In this document: one piece after another, positions 55,114 through 64,000 of the stretch
Position numbering within the stretch: the stretch's first letter is position 1
How the letters are laid out: the number at the start of each line of letters is the position of its first letter
Source of the DNA: Elizabethkingia sp. YR214
Lineage (GTDB): Bacteria > Bacteroidota > Bacteroidia > Flavobacteriales > Weeksellaceae
Assembly (NCBI RefSeq): GCF_003058195.1
Contig: NZ_QBUH01000001.1
Span: 1-64,000, forward strand
Direction: 5' to 3'
DNA length: 64,000 bases
Position numbers and translations under genes: made by a program
Notes under the pieces: generated by a model
What the model saw: the letters and a program-made list of their open reading frames with translations, nothing else
Database searches by the model: none
Told to the model about the DNA's origin: nothing

Positions 55114-56280
55114 TTATTTGTATATTTTGTCTAATATTTCGTTTAATTTAATCAGATCCTGCTCTGTTATATTTGAAGAGGGATTATTACTTCTTTGCAT
55201 TAGTATAACCGCTTGCTCTATTAATTCTTTAGGTTTCCCTGTTTTCAGTTGTAATCTGTTAACAAAGACATCGTCTATGGCAGAAGTATCTATCAGGAGA
55301 TCTGTACGTACTTTATTTAGAAAATAGGTAACTTTCTTCTGCATCATATCTTTTGCATCTCCTTCATTCAGATAAAGATTGCCTATACTTCTTACAAATT
55401 CCACTGAGGTATTCTCCAATGGCTTTATTATGGGAATAATACGCTGTTTTCTTTTAGCATGGAATATTATGAATACCAAGAATCCAACTAAAAATATATA
55501 CCAGGCATAGCGTAATGGCGGATTTCTTAAAATAAAGCGTAATGGTGATATAGATTGCAAATTTTGATTTTCCATAAACCATAAGGTATCCCTGTCTCTC
55601 GGCAGATATGAAAACATTTCCTCTACATATTTTTCATTTCCTTTTTGTAAAAGGTAATAATTAGTCAAAACCAGTGGCTCTATGTGAATAAAAATATTTC
55701 CTTTACCTGTTTTTACTTTTACAAAGTTTGCATAGGAATGATTACGGCCTTTCAATAGATTACTTCCCAGAATCTCCGTCGTTTTTATATCAATCAACGG
55801 AATCACATTTCCATTTGGAAGCCTGTTGAGCATTATACTTCCTTTGCGGTTTTTATCTGTAAACGTCAGATAATTTATCGTGTCCGAGCTTAGCAATCTT
55901 GTTGTGAGATTTAAAGTATCCACTAAATCATATGGTATATTTTCGGAAATAACCATCACATCATTTCCTCTTTTAGCTTGCTTCAGTATCTTTATCCAAG
56001 ATTGTTTATCCAGTTCTCTTTCAATAATCAATATATTGTGTAGACGCTGAAGAGAATCCTTACTATAGTAACGATAAGGTGATTCACCAATTTTTTTCAA
56101 CTTCTTGTTGAATAATTGGTTAGCCTCATTATTAAACACATATAAATCGAAAGGCTTTTTATCTATCACAGAATAGGTTTTTCGCCAGTCAATCAATGGT
56201 TTTTTATTCACCTGCAATACTGCCAGAAGTCCTACAACTACAGCAAAAATAATGAGATATAACTTTAGTGTCCTATTCAT
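55114..56280 (-). CDS. DUF4350-type membrane protein
   Basis: 388 residues: one N-terminal helix (about 5-22), a soluble domain with LIIERELDKQSWIKILKQAKRGNDVMVIS (a Rossmann-like glutamine-amidotransferase-like segment), and a second helix near 262-280 (YAWYIFLVGFLVFIIFH), followed by a cytoplasmic helical tail. DUF4350 usually accompanies MoxR and DUF58, and its place matches. Its start overlaps the upstream gene's stop by four bases. Confidence 0.8.
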   Translation of the reverse strand: MNRTLKLYLIIFAVVVGLLAVLQVNKKPLIDWRKTYSVIDKKPFDLYVFNNEANQLFNKKLKKIGESPYRYYSKDSLQRLHNILIIERELDKQSWIKILKQAKRGNDVMVISENIPYDLVDTLNLTTRLLSSDTINYLTFTDKNRKGSIMLNRLPNGNVIPLIDIKTTEILGSNLLKGRNHSYANFVKVKTGKGNIFIHIEPLVLTNYYLLQKGNEKYVEEMFSYLPRDRDTLWFMENQNLQSISPLRFILRNPPLRYAWYIFLVGFLVFIIFHAKRKQRIIPIIKPLENTSVEFVRSIGNLYLNEGDAKDMMQKKVTYFLNKVRTDLLIDTSAIDDVFVNRLQLKTGKPKELIEQAVILMQRSNNPSSNITEQDLIKLNEILDKIYK

Positions 56281-57065
56281 ATTTTTTGTTGTGTCTGTTG
56301 ATATTGTTTTCTGAAAATGGCATATTCATTTTCGGTAATGCTACGCTCTCCATACCATATATTATCGAATACAAAAGAGAGCTTCTGAAAATCGGATTGC
56401 AAAGCATTACCATTAAGCATGCGGATATAATCTCTGTTTGTCTTTTCAGGATCCCACTCCAACATATTCTTATCAGTCATAAGCTTTAGCAGGTAAAGGA
56501 ACTGGTATCTTATAGCAGATCGGTATTCCTTTTTCTCTTCATAGCTTTTAATTAAAGCCGGAATATCAAGTTCATGAATATTTTCTGTTATTGTTCTGTC
56601 CTCAGGATTCAGCTTTTTACTTTTCTTACTAAACACCCAGTTACCATTTCTTGCAAGAACGAACTTTACAATAAGATACAATGCAAAACCGAGAAGAACT
56701 ATGGCTACAATTCTTAACAAAATATATAAAGCATCATTAGCTCCTTGTAAACTTTTACTTTGGAACAAATCATCAAATAGCTCAGCCAGCCATTTCTTGA
56801 ATTTTTGCCATAAAGATTCTTTTGGCTTATTTACCGAGTAATCAAAATCGCTTCCGCTGTACTTTTCTCTAAGCTTTGCATCAAATGTTCCCGAATAAAC
56901 TGCATTTTCAGTAGCATACCCTTTTTGGAGCAAAGAATCTGTTTTTAACTGTTTCTTATTTTTCATGCTCACTGGCGGCAATTCAGCAGTAACAATAGTA
57001 TCTACCTTCTGCGCATGTACAGAAAGTGTAAAAAGAAAAATAATATATACAATCCTATTATTCAC
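56277..57065 (-). CDS. DUF4129-like membrane protein
   Basis: 262 residues from a GTG at 57065 that overlaps the previous gene's stop by eight bases; it gives MNNRIVYIIFLFTLSVHAQK, a clear signal peptide. An in-frame ATG 81 bases upstream lies well inside the previous gene, and its extension does not look like a signal. A helix near 140-160 (ILLRIVAIVLLGFALYLIVKF) and a C-terminal domain with KSYEEKKEYRSAIRYQFLYLLKLM and WDPEKTNRDYIRML match DUF4129. In the same operon as MoxR. Confidence 0.78.
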   Translation of the reverse strand: MNNRIVYIIFLFTLSVHAQKVDTIVTAELPPVSMKNKKQLKTDSLLQKGYATENAVYSGTFDAKLREKYSGSDFDYSVNKPKESLWQKFKKWLAELFDDLFQSKSLQGANDALYILLRIVAIVLLGFALYLIVKFVLARNGNWVFSKKSKKLNPEDRTITENIHELDIPALIKSYEEKKEYRSAIRYQFLYLLKLMTDKNMLEWDPEKTNRDYIRMLNGNALQSDFQKLSFVFDNIWYGERSITENEYAIFRKQYQQTQQKI

Positions 57066-58002
57066 CAGACCCAATAGTATCGATTTCGGAAAAAGTAACA
57101 CTGCGGTGTAAATCTGTTCTACTGTCATAATACATGAAGCCAGCATTTACATAGATCAGATTATTGAGTACAATAGTACATGCAATTGATACGGCATACA
57201 CAATGGCAATAAGTGTCATAAAAAAGGATGAATCCGACCCAAGTGCATCTGGAGTAGTTTTTACAGTCGTAATAATATATCCATATAAAAACATCATCGG
57301 AATAAAGGCAAAAATACTTGTAACCACATTAATCAGCAAATAAACGATAAAGGTGGAGCCTATATATTTCCAGAAGCTTTTGGAAAACTGCATACGAAAT
57401 GCTATACCAATGGATGCAAAAAAACCATCATTGGTATTATACATATTGAAGAGGGTGAAGTTTATAATATTAACCATTACCGGGATACAAGCCATAATCA
57501 GCAAGAAACCGATAAGAATAATCATTAGAAAAGACGAAATAATAAATGCAAAAATAAATAATGGTGTCAGGATAAAAATAGAACCCATGAAGAAGATAAA
57601 AAATTTCTTCAGATTTTTTTTCATATCCTCTATCATTTCATTCATAGTCACTTTAGAATTACCCGTCTCAGCAAGTCTCTTCATGTAGAGCACAGGAAAT
57701 GAATATGAAATTAGAGACAACAGAATAATTAATATAATTGAAAGAACCGATGCCCCTATCAATAAACCTTGATTTTGTTGAAAATAATCCTGAAATAAAT
57801 AGGCTTCACCATTTATATTGGATCCGAAAGCTTGCTTAAAAAAATCACCAAAACCTATTACAATTACAACAACCAGTAGAATAATAATTCCACCGTTGAG
57901 TGTAAGGTAATTTTTGAAATAATTTTTTCCATATAGTTTGAAGAAATTAAGCGTATCTGATACAAGCGCTCCAAAATCTCTTTTTTTATAAAATTGCATC
58001 AT
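57058..58002 (-). CDS. Polytopic membrane protein of the MoxR cluster
   Basis: 314 residues with about six hydrophobic segments (FKNYLTLNGGIIILLVVVIV, LLIGASVLSIILIILLSLIS, FFIFFMGSIFILTPLFIFAF, SSFLMIILIGFLLIMACIPV, FIVYLLINVVTSIFAFIPMM and a C-terminal one near 270). It is similar in layout to DUF4013/glycerophosphodiesterase membrane domains. No catalytic motif seen. Its start overlaps the SpoIIM-type gene by 17 bases. Function unknown. Confidence 0.75.
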   Translation of the reverse strand: MMQFYKKRDFGALVSDTLNFFKLYGKNYFKNYLTLNGGIIILLVVVIVIGFGDFFKQAFGSNINGEAYLFQDYFQQNQGLLIGASVLSIILIILLSLISYSFPVLYMKRLAETGNSKVTMNEMIEDMKKNLKKFFIFFMGSIFILTPLFIFAFIISSFLMIILIGFLLIMACIPVMVNIINFTLFNMYNTNDGFFASIGIAFRMQFSKSFWKYIGSTFIVYLLINVVTSIFAFIPMMFLYGYIITTVKTTPDALGSDSSFFMTLIAIVYAVSIACTIVLNNLIYVNAGFMYYDSRTDLHRSVTFSEIDTIGSGE

Positions 58003-58960
58003 GTTTTAGTTTTTTATGGACCCTGTAAGGGAAAATAGCGTAGTAGAAGATTATAAATCCTAGTGTCCCGAAGATAATTACCAGGTCGATAATTAGTGGC
58101 ATTTGCAACGCATATCTTGTTACAAAACCTTCCAAAATTCCGGCAAATATGGTAAACGGAATAGTGCTTACAAATATTTTAAACGAATTCCTAAATCCTA
58201 TTTTAAATGAATTCAACCTCGAATAAGTTTTTGGGAAAAGCAAAGAAGCACCAAGTATAAAACCTGCAGTAGCCTCTATTACCATCGCTGATATTTCGAA
58301 AGCACCATGGATCCATATTCCACGCATACTATCTCCTAATACACCCTGTTGTTGAAAAAAATACTGAAAAGTACCCAGCATAATACTATTTTGCATTAGC
58401 ACGAATAGTGTTCCGACACCACCAAAAATACCATAAGCATAAAGTTTGGCACCTACCCCAAGGTTATTCTGAATAATCCCAATAGCACTTCCCCAGTTAG
58501 ATCCACTTCCGTAAATAGCAACAGCATTGCCTTTTTTAATATTTTCTAGGGTTTGATTGACATAATCTTCTCCTAATATCAATTTGACAAAATCCAAATC
58601 ATAATGTGTAGAAATAACACCTATGGTAGTAAACATAGCAAAAACCAGAAAGGCAAGTAACAAATACTTCCTGTATTCGTACATGATAAGGGGAACCTCT
58701 TTCATGAAAAATGCTTTTAATCTATTTTGCTCTATTCTTTTGGTTTTATAGATCTTCTGAAAAATCTGTGATGAGAGATAATTAAGATATACAGTTGTCT
58801 TACTTTTAGGGTAATAAGTCTGAGAAAAAGACAGGTCATTAATCAGGTTAATATATAACGAAGACAGGTCATCAGGATTTTTTTTTATTTTTCCTAACAC
58901 CACCTGCTCTATATCCAGCCATTTTTCTTTATTTTGTTTGATGAAAGCGATTTCTCTCAT
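57986..58960 (-). CDS. SpoIIM-family (stage II sporulation protein M) membrane protein
   Basis: 324 residues from MREIAFIKQNKEKWLDIEQVV. A longer frame (ATG at 59080) would run into the divergent RDD gene and is rejected. Five or six helices, with the SpoIIM core GIFGGVGTLFVLMQNSIMLGTFQYFF and GIWIHGAFEISAMVIEATAGFILGASLLFP. Outside sporulators, SpoIIM proteins accompany MoxR/DUF58 clusters and RDD proteins, as here. First gene of the leftward operon, divergent from RDD by only 25 bases. Confidence 0.88.
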   Translation of the reverse strand: MREIAFIKQNKEKWLDIEQVVLGKIKKNPDDLSSLYINLINDLSFSQTYYPKSKTTVYLNYLSSQIFQKIYKTKRIEQNRLKAFFMKEVPLIMYEYRKYLLLAFLVFAMFTTIGVISTHYDLDFVKLILGEDYVNQTLENIKKGNAVAIYGSGSNWGSAIGIIQNNLGVGAKLYAYGIFGGVGTLFVLMQNSIMLGTFQYFFQQQGVLGDSMRGIWIHGAFEISAMVIEATAGFILGASLLFPKTYSRLNSFKIGFRNSFKIFVSTIPFTIFAGILEGFVTRYALQMPLIIDLVIIFGTLGFIIFYYAIFPYRVHKKLKHDAIL

Positions 58961-58967
58961 ATATTTG
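58937..58967 (+). promoter_or_regulatory. Promoter of the RDD gene
   Basis: TTTG (58937-58940), 19 bases, TATATTTG (58960-58967): both elements and spacing fit. Transcription would start near 58974, 12 bases before the ATG. The -33 box lies inside the divergent SpoIIM-type gene. Confidence 0.75.
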
Positions 58968-58985
58968 CTAATGTAACAAAAAATT

Positions 58986-59732
58986 ATGAATTCAATAGAT
59001 ATAAATACATCACAAAATGTAAATATCAGTTTCGATCCTGCCAGTATTGGTGAGAGAATTCTTGCATTCATAATCGACATGGTAATTAAGGTTGCCTATT
59101 TCGTTGTCATCTACCTTATTATCGCATATATATTCGGTTTTAAACTTTTAAAAATAACCGATCAGTGGTCATTGATGGCTATTTTTGCTATTATATCTCT
59201 TCCTGTGAATCTCTATACGCTTTTGTTTGAAAGTTTTATGGAAGGACAAACGCCCGGGAAAAGAATAATGAAAATAAGGGTTGTAAAAACTGATGGTTAC
59301 CAGGCTAGTTTTGGTGATTATTTTATGCGCTGGTTTTTCAGGCTCATTGACATCATGTTCAGCTCCGGACTCGTAGGTGTTATAACTATGGTAACCAATA
59401 AACACAATAAACGTTTGGGTGACCTGGCAGCAGGCACTGCTGTTATTACACTAAAAAGTAAATACAACATCAACCATACAATACTCGTAAATCTTTCACA
59501 GGATTATATCGCAAGATTCCCACAGGTAATTGCTTTATCTGACAATGACATGCGGATTATTAAGGAAAATTATGTTAAAGCCAAGAATACCTTCGACCAG
59601 GGCATCATCAAAAAATTAGCCGAAAAAATACGCCAGACAACAGGTATTACATACAACACCCAAGAAATTACAGATCAGCAGTTTATTGCTATCGTTATTC
59701 AGGACTACAACTATTATACAGGTATACAATAA
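58986..59732 (+). CDS. RDD-family membrane protein
   Basis: 248 residues. RILAFIIDMVIKVAYFVVIYLII is the RDD motif variant (R..D) in the first helix; the second helix is near 60-80 and EGQTPGKRIMKIRVVKTDG follows, typical of the family. A C-terminal soluble extension of about 100 residues is predicted to be helical. RDD proteins are reported sodium/proton or small-molecule transporters in other bacteria. It lies back to back with the MoxR cluster. Confidence 0.88.
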   Translation: MNSIDINTSQNVNISFDPASIGERILAFIIDMVIKVAYFVVIYLIIAYIFGFKLLKITDQWSLMAIFAIISLPVNLYTLLFESFMEGQTPGKRIMKIRVVKTDGYQASFGDYFMRWFFRLIDIMFSSGLVGVITMVTNKHNKRLGDLAAGTAVITLKSKYNINHTILVNLSQDYIARFPQVIALSDNDMRIIKENYVKAKNTFDQGIIKKLAEKIRQTTGITYNTQEITDQQFIAIVIQDYNYYTGIQ

Positions 59733-59761
59733 TTTCGTATATTTAGTAAAACATGTTGTGT

Positions 59762-60058
59762 ATGGAAAATCTAAGATTTGAAAAGGTACAAAGCCAGAAC
59801 GGCGGATTCATCAGTGCCTTTAACCAGAATAATGAAGAAATAGGGAAATTGACATATACCATTCAGCCTGAAAAAAATATTCTTATTATTTCCTATGTAA
59901 TGGTATTTCCGAAGCATGAAGGTAATGGATATGGGCAAATGCTCGTCGCTGAAGCTATAAGTTTCGCCAGAGAAAATAATTGGAAAATATATCCACATTG
60001 CAGCTTCTCACGAAGTGTACTGGTCAATATGAAAGATGTTAGTGATGTTTATCCTTAG
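59762..60058 (+). CDS. Small GNAT-like N-acetyltransferase (YjdJ type)
   Basis: 98 residues from MENLRFEKVQ; the ATG three codons before is possible. VMVFPKHEGNGYGQMLVAEAISFARENNWKIYPHCSFSRSVL carries the acetyl-CoA loop and a His/Cys pair of the short COG2388 branch. Followed by a bidirectional terminator. Confidence 0.85.
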   Translation: MENLRFEKVQSQNGGFISAFNQNNEEIGKLTYTIQPEKNILIISYVMVFPKHEGNGYGQMLVAEAISFARENNWKIYPHCSFSRSVLVNMKDVSDVYP

Positions 60059-60064
60059 AAAAGC

Positions 60065-60093
60065 AAAAGAGCCTGAAAAATCAGGCTCTTTTT
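60065..60093. terminator. Bidirectional terminator
   Basis: AAAAGAGCCTGA pairs perfectly with TCAGGCTCTTTT around a four-A loop; T/A runs at both ends. It serves the GNAT gene and the convergent yebC-like gene. Confidence 0.9.
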
Positions 60094-60108
60094 AGTTATA
60101 TAAGATCA

Positions 60109-60846
60109 CTAGCTCTGAAGTAATTCTTCTGTCATTTCCATGTTATGGTAAACGTTTTGTACATCATCATCCTCTTCAAAACGATCTAGCATTTTCAGGT
60201 TAGCTAAGCCTTGCTCCAAACTTACACCTTTATGCATGTTAGGTATTCTTTGCAGTTCTGCATTCTGAACTTCTAATTTCATTTCTTCAAGCTTATGAGA
60301 CATTGTGCCGAAGTCTTCAAAAGCTGTTGTAACCATTACGATTTCTTCGTCTTGATCTATTTCTTCAGCTCCACCATCAATCATTTCCATTTCAAAATCA
60401 TCCCACTCCATTTTGATCTGAGATTTTTCTATGGTAAAAATTCCTTTTCTATCGAATAGAAAAGAAAGCTCTCCATTTTTCCCCAGGTTACCATCGAACT
60501 TGTTGAAGATAGCTCTTACATTAGCAACAGTTCTTGTAGGATTATTTGTTGTACATTCAATGAAGAAAGCCACGCCTCCTTGTCCATATCCTTCATATGT
60601 GATTTCTTCATAGGTTTCTGCATCTGCACCAGAAGCTTTTTTAATAGCCCTTTCAACATTATCTTTCGGCATGTTAGCTCCTTTAGCATTCTGAATACAC
60701 CTTCTTAATGCAGGGTTGGAATCCGGGTCAGTTCCTCCGGCTTTTACTGCCAAAGCAATATCCTTTCCTATTCTGGAAAATGTTTTTGCCATTTTATCCC
60801 ATCTGGCCATCTTAGAGGCCTTTCTATATTCAAATGCTCTTCCCAT
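60109..60846 (-). CDS. yebC: YebC/PmpR/TACO1-family protein
   Basis: 245 residues. MGRAFEYRKASKMARWDKMAKTFSRIGKDIALAVKAGG and ALRRCIQNAKGANMPKDNVERAIKKA, GEGQGGVAF-like YGQGGVAFFIECTTNNPTRTVANVR are diagnostic. These proteins act in translation of proline-rich stretches or in gene regulation. Full length. The promoter is just upstream. Confidence 0.93.
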   Translation of the reverse strand: MGRAFEYRKASKMARWDKMAKTFSRIGKDIALAVKAGGTDPDSNPALRRCIQNAKGANMPKDNVERAIKKASGADAETYEEITYEGYGQGGVAFFIECTTNNPTRTVANVRAIFNKFDGNLGKNGELSFLFDRKGIFTIEKSQIKMEWDDFEMEMIDGGAEEIDQDEEIVMVTTAFEDFGTMSHKLEEMKLEVQNAELQRIPNMHKGVSLEQGLANLKMLDRFEEDDDVQNVYHNMEMTEELLQS

Positions 60847-60865
60847 TTCTGAATTTATTTACGTG

Positions 60866-60896
60866 CAAAAATATCACTAATCAGCAAATTACACAA
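60866..60896 (-). promoter_or_regulatory. Promoter of the yebC gene
   Basis: On the minus strand TATTTTTG (60866-60873), with TTG (60894-60896) 20 bases further upstream. Start near 60859, 13 bases before the ATG. Confidence 0.6.
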
Positions 60897-60910
60897 CGTA
60901 CATGCATAAA

Positions 60911-60938
60911 AAAACACCCCCACTAGGTGGAGGTGTTT
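60911..60938 (-). terminator. Terminator of the ompA-like gene
   Basis: AAACACC and GGTGTTT pair, with an inner CCAC/GTGG stem and a three-base loop; seven T residues follow on the minus strand. Confidence 0.85.
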
Positions 60939-60959
60939 ATTATATTGAAAAAACTTTAA

Positions 60960-62435
60960 TTATTTTTTCTTTTTGATAACTTTTTTAGAAGATTTTTTCA
61001 CTCCTTTTTTTACTGGCTTAACAACAGTAACGTCATCTTTTTTGTAAGTAGCCCACTCAGTATCACCAGAGATAGCTCTTACTTCAACTTTTCTATCTTT
61101 TTGTCTTTCAGCATCAGACGCTGTAGCAGGAACGGTAGCTTCTTTAGCACCTACACCTACAGATTTCAAGTTAGCTCCGTTTACACCTCTAGCTTCAAGA
61201 GCTTTAACCACAGAAGCAGCTCTTTGTCTAGATAATTTCAAGTTGTAAGCAGCGTTACCTTTAGCATCTGTGTAACCAGTCACTAAGAAGTTTTCAGCTT
61301 TAGCTCCTTTGATAATCGTAGCAGCAGCATCTACTTTAGAAAGAGATCCAGACTGGATAGTCGCTTTGTTGAAATCGAATAAGATATCTTTAAGCTCTGT
61401 ATTTACTGTTACAGATGTTGGAGGACATCCTTGGTACTCAGGAACACCTGGTACATCTGGACATTTATCATCTTTATCAGGGATACCATCACCATCTCTA
61501 TCTGGCCAAGGACAACCTTGATTTTCTACTGGACCAGGTACGTTAACACACTTATCGTCTTTGTCTAACACACCGTCACCATCTGTATCTGGCCAAGGAC
61601 AACCTTGGTTTTCTTTTGGACCAGCAACTTCAGGACATTTATCGTCGATATCTGGAATACCATCACCGTCAGTATCTGGACATCCTTGGAACTCAGGTAA
61701 TCCTGGAGTATCTGGACATCTGTCATCTTTATCAGGGATACCATCCTTATCTCTGTCTCTGTTACCAAATCTGAATAATAGAGATGCAGAAGCTTGCCAG
61801 AAGTTAGCAACTACAGACTTATCACCTGGAGTAGTTACATAATCTCCTTGGATACCAAGACCGAAGTTTTTAGTAATCCAGAAGTTAGATCCTAAACCTG
61901 TAGATAAAGCGAAGAAATTCTTCTTTCCTGTTAGATCACCATTACCATTGTAAGTTGGGTAATAGTTAGCACCCATAGCATCTGTTCGAGGGAAAGTTAA
62001 CCCAGAATAGTCATGTCTAAGGTAGTTAGCTCCAACTCTTGCATATGGATCAAACCAAGACTCTTCATTCCATAGACTGTTGAATTTGAATTGAAGACCT
62101 AAACCAGCCATCAAGAAAAATTCTTTATCCATGTCAAATTTCTTGTTTCCAACATTACCTACAGAAGCCTGTAAGTCAACAACTAAATATTTGTTGATAT
62201 TTCTAGCAACAGTTAATTTAGATAATGGTGGAGTAATAGAGAAATTATTCAAATTAAATAGCCTCTTAGTCAGATTCTGAGCTCCGAAGGTATTTGAGAA
62301 ATTGTTAGCTTGTGCTTTGTGGTTTTCACCATGTGCACCCACACCAATTAACCACGGATTGCTCGTAGTCTGTGCGAACGCAGTAGTGGCTACCGTAAGT
62401 GCCAATGCTGTAATTCCTAGTTTTAAATTTTTCAT
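60960..62435 (-). CDS. OmpA-family outer-membrane protein with TSP3 repeats
   Basis: 491 residues: signal peptide to ATTAFAQ, an eight-strand-type barrel (about 25-225), about five calcium-binding thrombospondin type-3 repeats at 230-345 (D-x-D-G-x-x-D units such as DTDGDGIPDIDDKCPEV), and an OmpA/MotB peptidoglycan-binding domain (VTGYTDAKGNAAYNLKLSRQRA) at 350-455. The tail after WATYKKDD is rich in lysine (KPVKKGVKKSSKKVIKKKK), which is unusual. It links outer membrane and peptidoglycan and is abundant in flavobacteria. Confidence 0.94.
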   Translation of the reverse strand: MKNLKLGITALALTVATTAFAQTTSNPWLIGVGAHGENHKAQANNFSNTFGAQNLTKRLFNLNNFSITPPLSKLTVARNINKYLVVDLQASVGNVGNKKFDMDKEFFLMAGLGLQFKFNSLWNEESWFDPYARVGANYLRHDYSGLTFPRTDAMGANYYPTYNGNGDLTGKKNFFALSTGLGSNFWITKNFGLGIQGDYVTTPGDKSVVANFWQASASLLFRFGNRDRDKDGIPDKDDRCPDTPGLPEFQGCPDTDGDGIPDIDDKCPEVAGPKENQGCPWPDTDGDGVLDKDDKCVNVPGPVENQGCPWPDRDGDGIPDKDDKCPDVPGVPEYQGCPPTSVTVNTELKDILFDFNKATIQSGSLSKVDAAATIIKGAKAENFLVTGYTDAKGNAAYNLKLSRQRAASVVKALEARGVNGANLKSVGVGAKEATVPATASDAERQKDRKVEVRAISGDTEWATYKKDDVTVVKPVKKGVKKSSKKVIKKKK

Positions 62436-62464
62436 AGAATTAAATGATTAAATAATTGATAATG

Positions 62465-62496
62465 CAAAATAAATATAAAAATACGTATTAAACAAA
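62465..62496 (-). promoter_or_regulatory. Promoter of the ompA-like gene
   Basis: On the minus strand TTTG (62493-62496), 21 bases and TATTTTG (62465-62471), a -7 element with one base fewer inside. Start near 62458, 20 bases before the ATG. Confidence 0.55.
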
Positions 62497-62502
62497 GTTT
62501 TT

Positions 62503-62961
62503 TTAAAAATTCTTTCGAATTCTGCTTAGATTTCTATCAGATTCACGCTTTTTAATAGATTCACGTTTGTCAAATAGTTTCTTTCCTCTTCCAAACCCAA
62601 TAAGGAGTTTAGCTCTACCTTTATCATTTATATATAATTTTAAAGGTATTATTGTAAACCCTACATCTTTTACTTTTTTCTCCAAACGGGAAAGTTCTCC
62701 TTTATGTAATAACAACTTTCGATCGCGTTTCGCCTTATGATTATAAAATGATCCCATCTTATACTCATCAATCATCATATTGACCACCCAAAGTTCACCG
62801 TCTTTCATCTGGCAAAAACTTTCCGCAATTGATGCTTTAGAAGAACGCAATGACTTTATTTCGGTTCCGTACAAAACAATACCTGCTTCATATTCTTCAA
62901 GTATTTCATACTCGAAGCGAGCTCTTCTGTTTACAATATTAACAGTTCTTTCAATTTTCAT
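62503..62961 (-). CDS. smpB: SsrA-binding protein SmpB
   Basis: 152 residues from MKIERTVNIVNRRARFEYEI. An in-frame ATG 162 bases upstream overlaps the divergent ABC-F gene and gives a non-homologous extension, so it is rejected. EAGIVLYGTEIKSLRSSKASI, WVVNMMIDEYKMGSFYNH and KLLIGFGRGKKLFDKRE are diagnostic; the basic C-terminal tail is present. SmpB brings tmRNA to stalled ribosomes. The neighbour is a ribosome-binding ABC-F ATPase on the other strand. Confidence 0.96.
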   Translation of the reverse strand: MKIERTVNIVNRRARFEYEILEEYEAGIVLYGTEIKSLRSSKASIAESFCQMKDGELWVVNMMIDEYKMGSFYNHKAKRDRKLLLHKGELSRLEKKVKDVGFTIIPLKLYINDKGRAKLLIGFGRGKKLFDKRESIKKRESDRNLSRIRKNF

Positions 62962-63007
62962 ACCAAAATTTAACAAAACACTAACATTTTTCCTCGAAGA
63001 CATATAA

Positions 63008-64000
<993 letters not shown>

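Noticed and set aside
57066-57146. ATG at 57146 for the DUF4129-like gene
   Set aside because: It lies far inside the upstream gene; GTG at 57065 gives a good signal peptide.
58961-59080. Longer SpoIIM-type start at 59080
   Set aside because: It would overlap the RDD gene and its promoter; MREIAF at 58960 fits the family.
61410-61760. DNA tandem repeat
   Set aside because: The similarity is explained by TSP3 calcium-binding repeats in the OmpA-like protein.

Overview
The window is a chromosomal stretch of a Bacteroidota member, most likely family Weeksellaceae (Chryseobacterium/Elizabethkingia type). The evidence is the AT-rich sequence, a SusC/SusD outer-membrane pair, -7 promoter elements of the TAnnTTTG class with occasional TTTG -33 boxes, A-rich translation starts without Shine-Dalgarno sequences, and typical lineage genes (DUF5690, split MetH, TSP3-repeat OmpA, MoxR/DUF58 cluster). 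The genus is an inference. I see no tRNA, rRNA, IS element or CRISPR array; this looks like ordinary chromosome with several metabolic islands.

Layout. (1) 426-10197: a putative phosphonate-utilisation locus with an exported metallophosphoesterase, SusD, SusC, an XRE-cupin regulator, a phosphonatase-like HAD hydrolase, a TIGR03364-type FAD oxidoreductase and a DUF5690 transporter. (2) 10535-12901: a TPR sensor kinase and response regulator pair. (3) 13375-22075: an eight-gene, one-direction operon with a GCS2-type carboxylate-amine ligase, two ATP-grasp ligases plus a third ATP-grasp-like protein, an M17 aminopeptidase, two alpha/beta hydrolases and a class I glutamine amidotransferase. This is the best candidate for an undescribed biosynthetic system. 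(4) 22225-31627: a complete non-phosphorylative L-fucose pathway ending in pyruvate plus L-lactate, followed by LutABC lactate oxidation, with a divergent AraC regulator at 31783.

(5) 34437-44025: methionine/threonine genes transcribed leftward (metX, thrA, metZ, split metH, metF) behind a SAM-I riboswitch and a strong promoter. (6) 44361-48423: OsmC and a divergent SDR plus GH63 glycosidase. (7) 48436-59732: a TPR-HTH regulator, a membrane-linked MutS-like ATPase, and the SpoIIM/membrane/DUF4129-like/DUF4350/MoxR/DUF58 gene cluster, interrupted by a frameshifted four-helix-bundle gene and flanked by an RDD protein. (8) 59762-64000: GNAT, YebC, OmpA, SmpB and a YbiT-like ABC-F protein cut by the right edge.

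How the genes work together. In the first locus, SusCD would import an organophosphonate ester, the exported phosphoesterase would free the phosphonate, the OPA-like transporter would carry it inward, the FAD enzyme would make phosphonoacetaldehyde and the HAD enzyme would cut the C-P bond. In the fucose locus each enzymatic step from sugar to pyruvate is encoded contiguously. In the methionine locus one SAM-sensing leader heads genes that run from aspartate to methionine. The ATP-grasp operon has at least three probable amide-forming ligases and several hydrolases, but its product cannot be read from the sequence.
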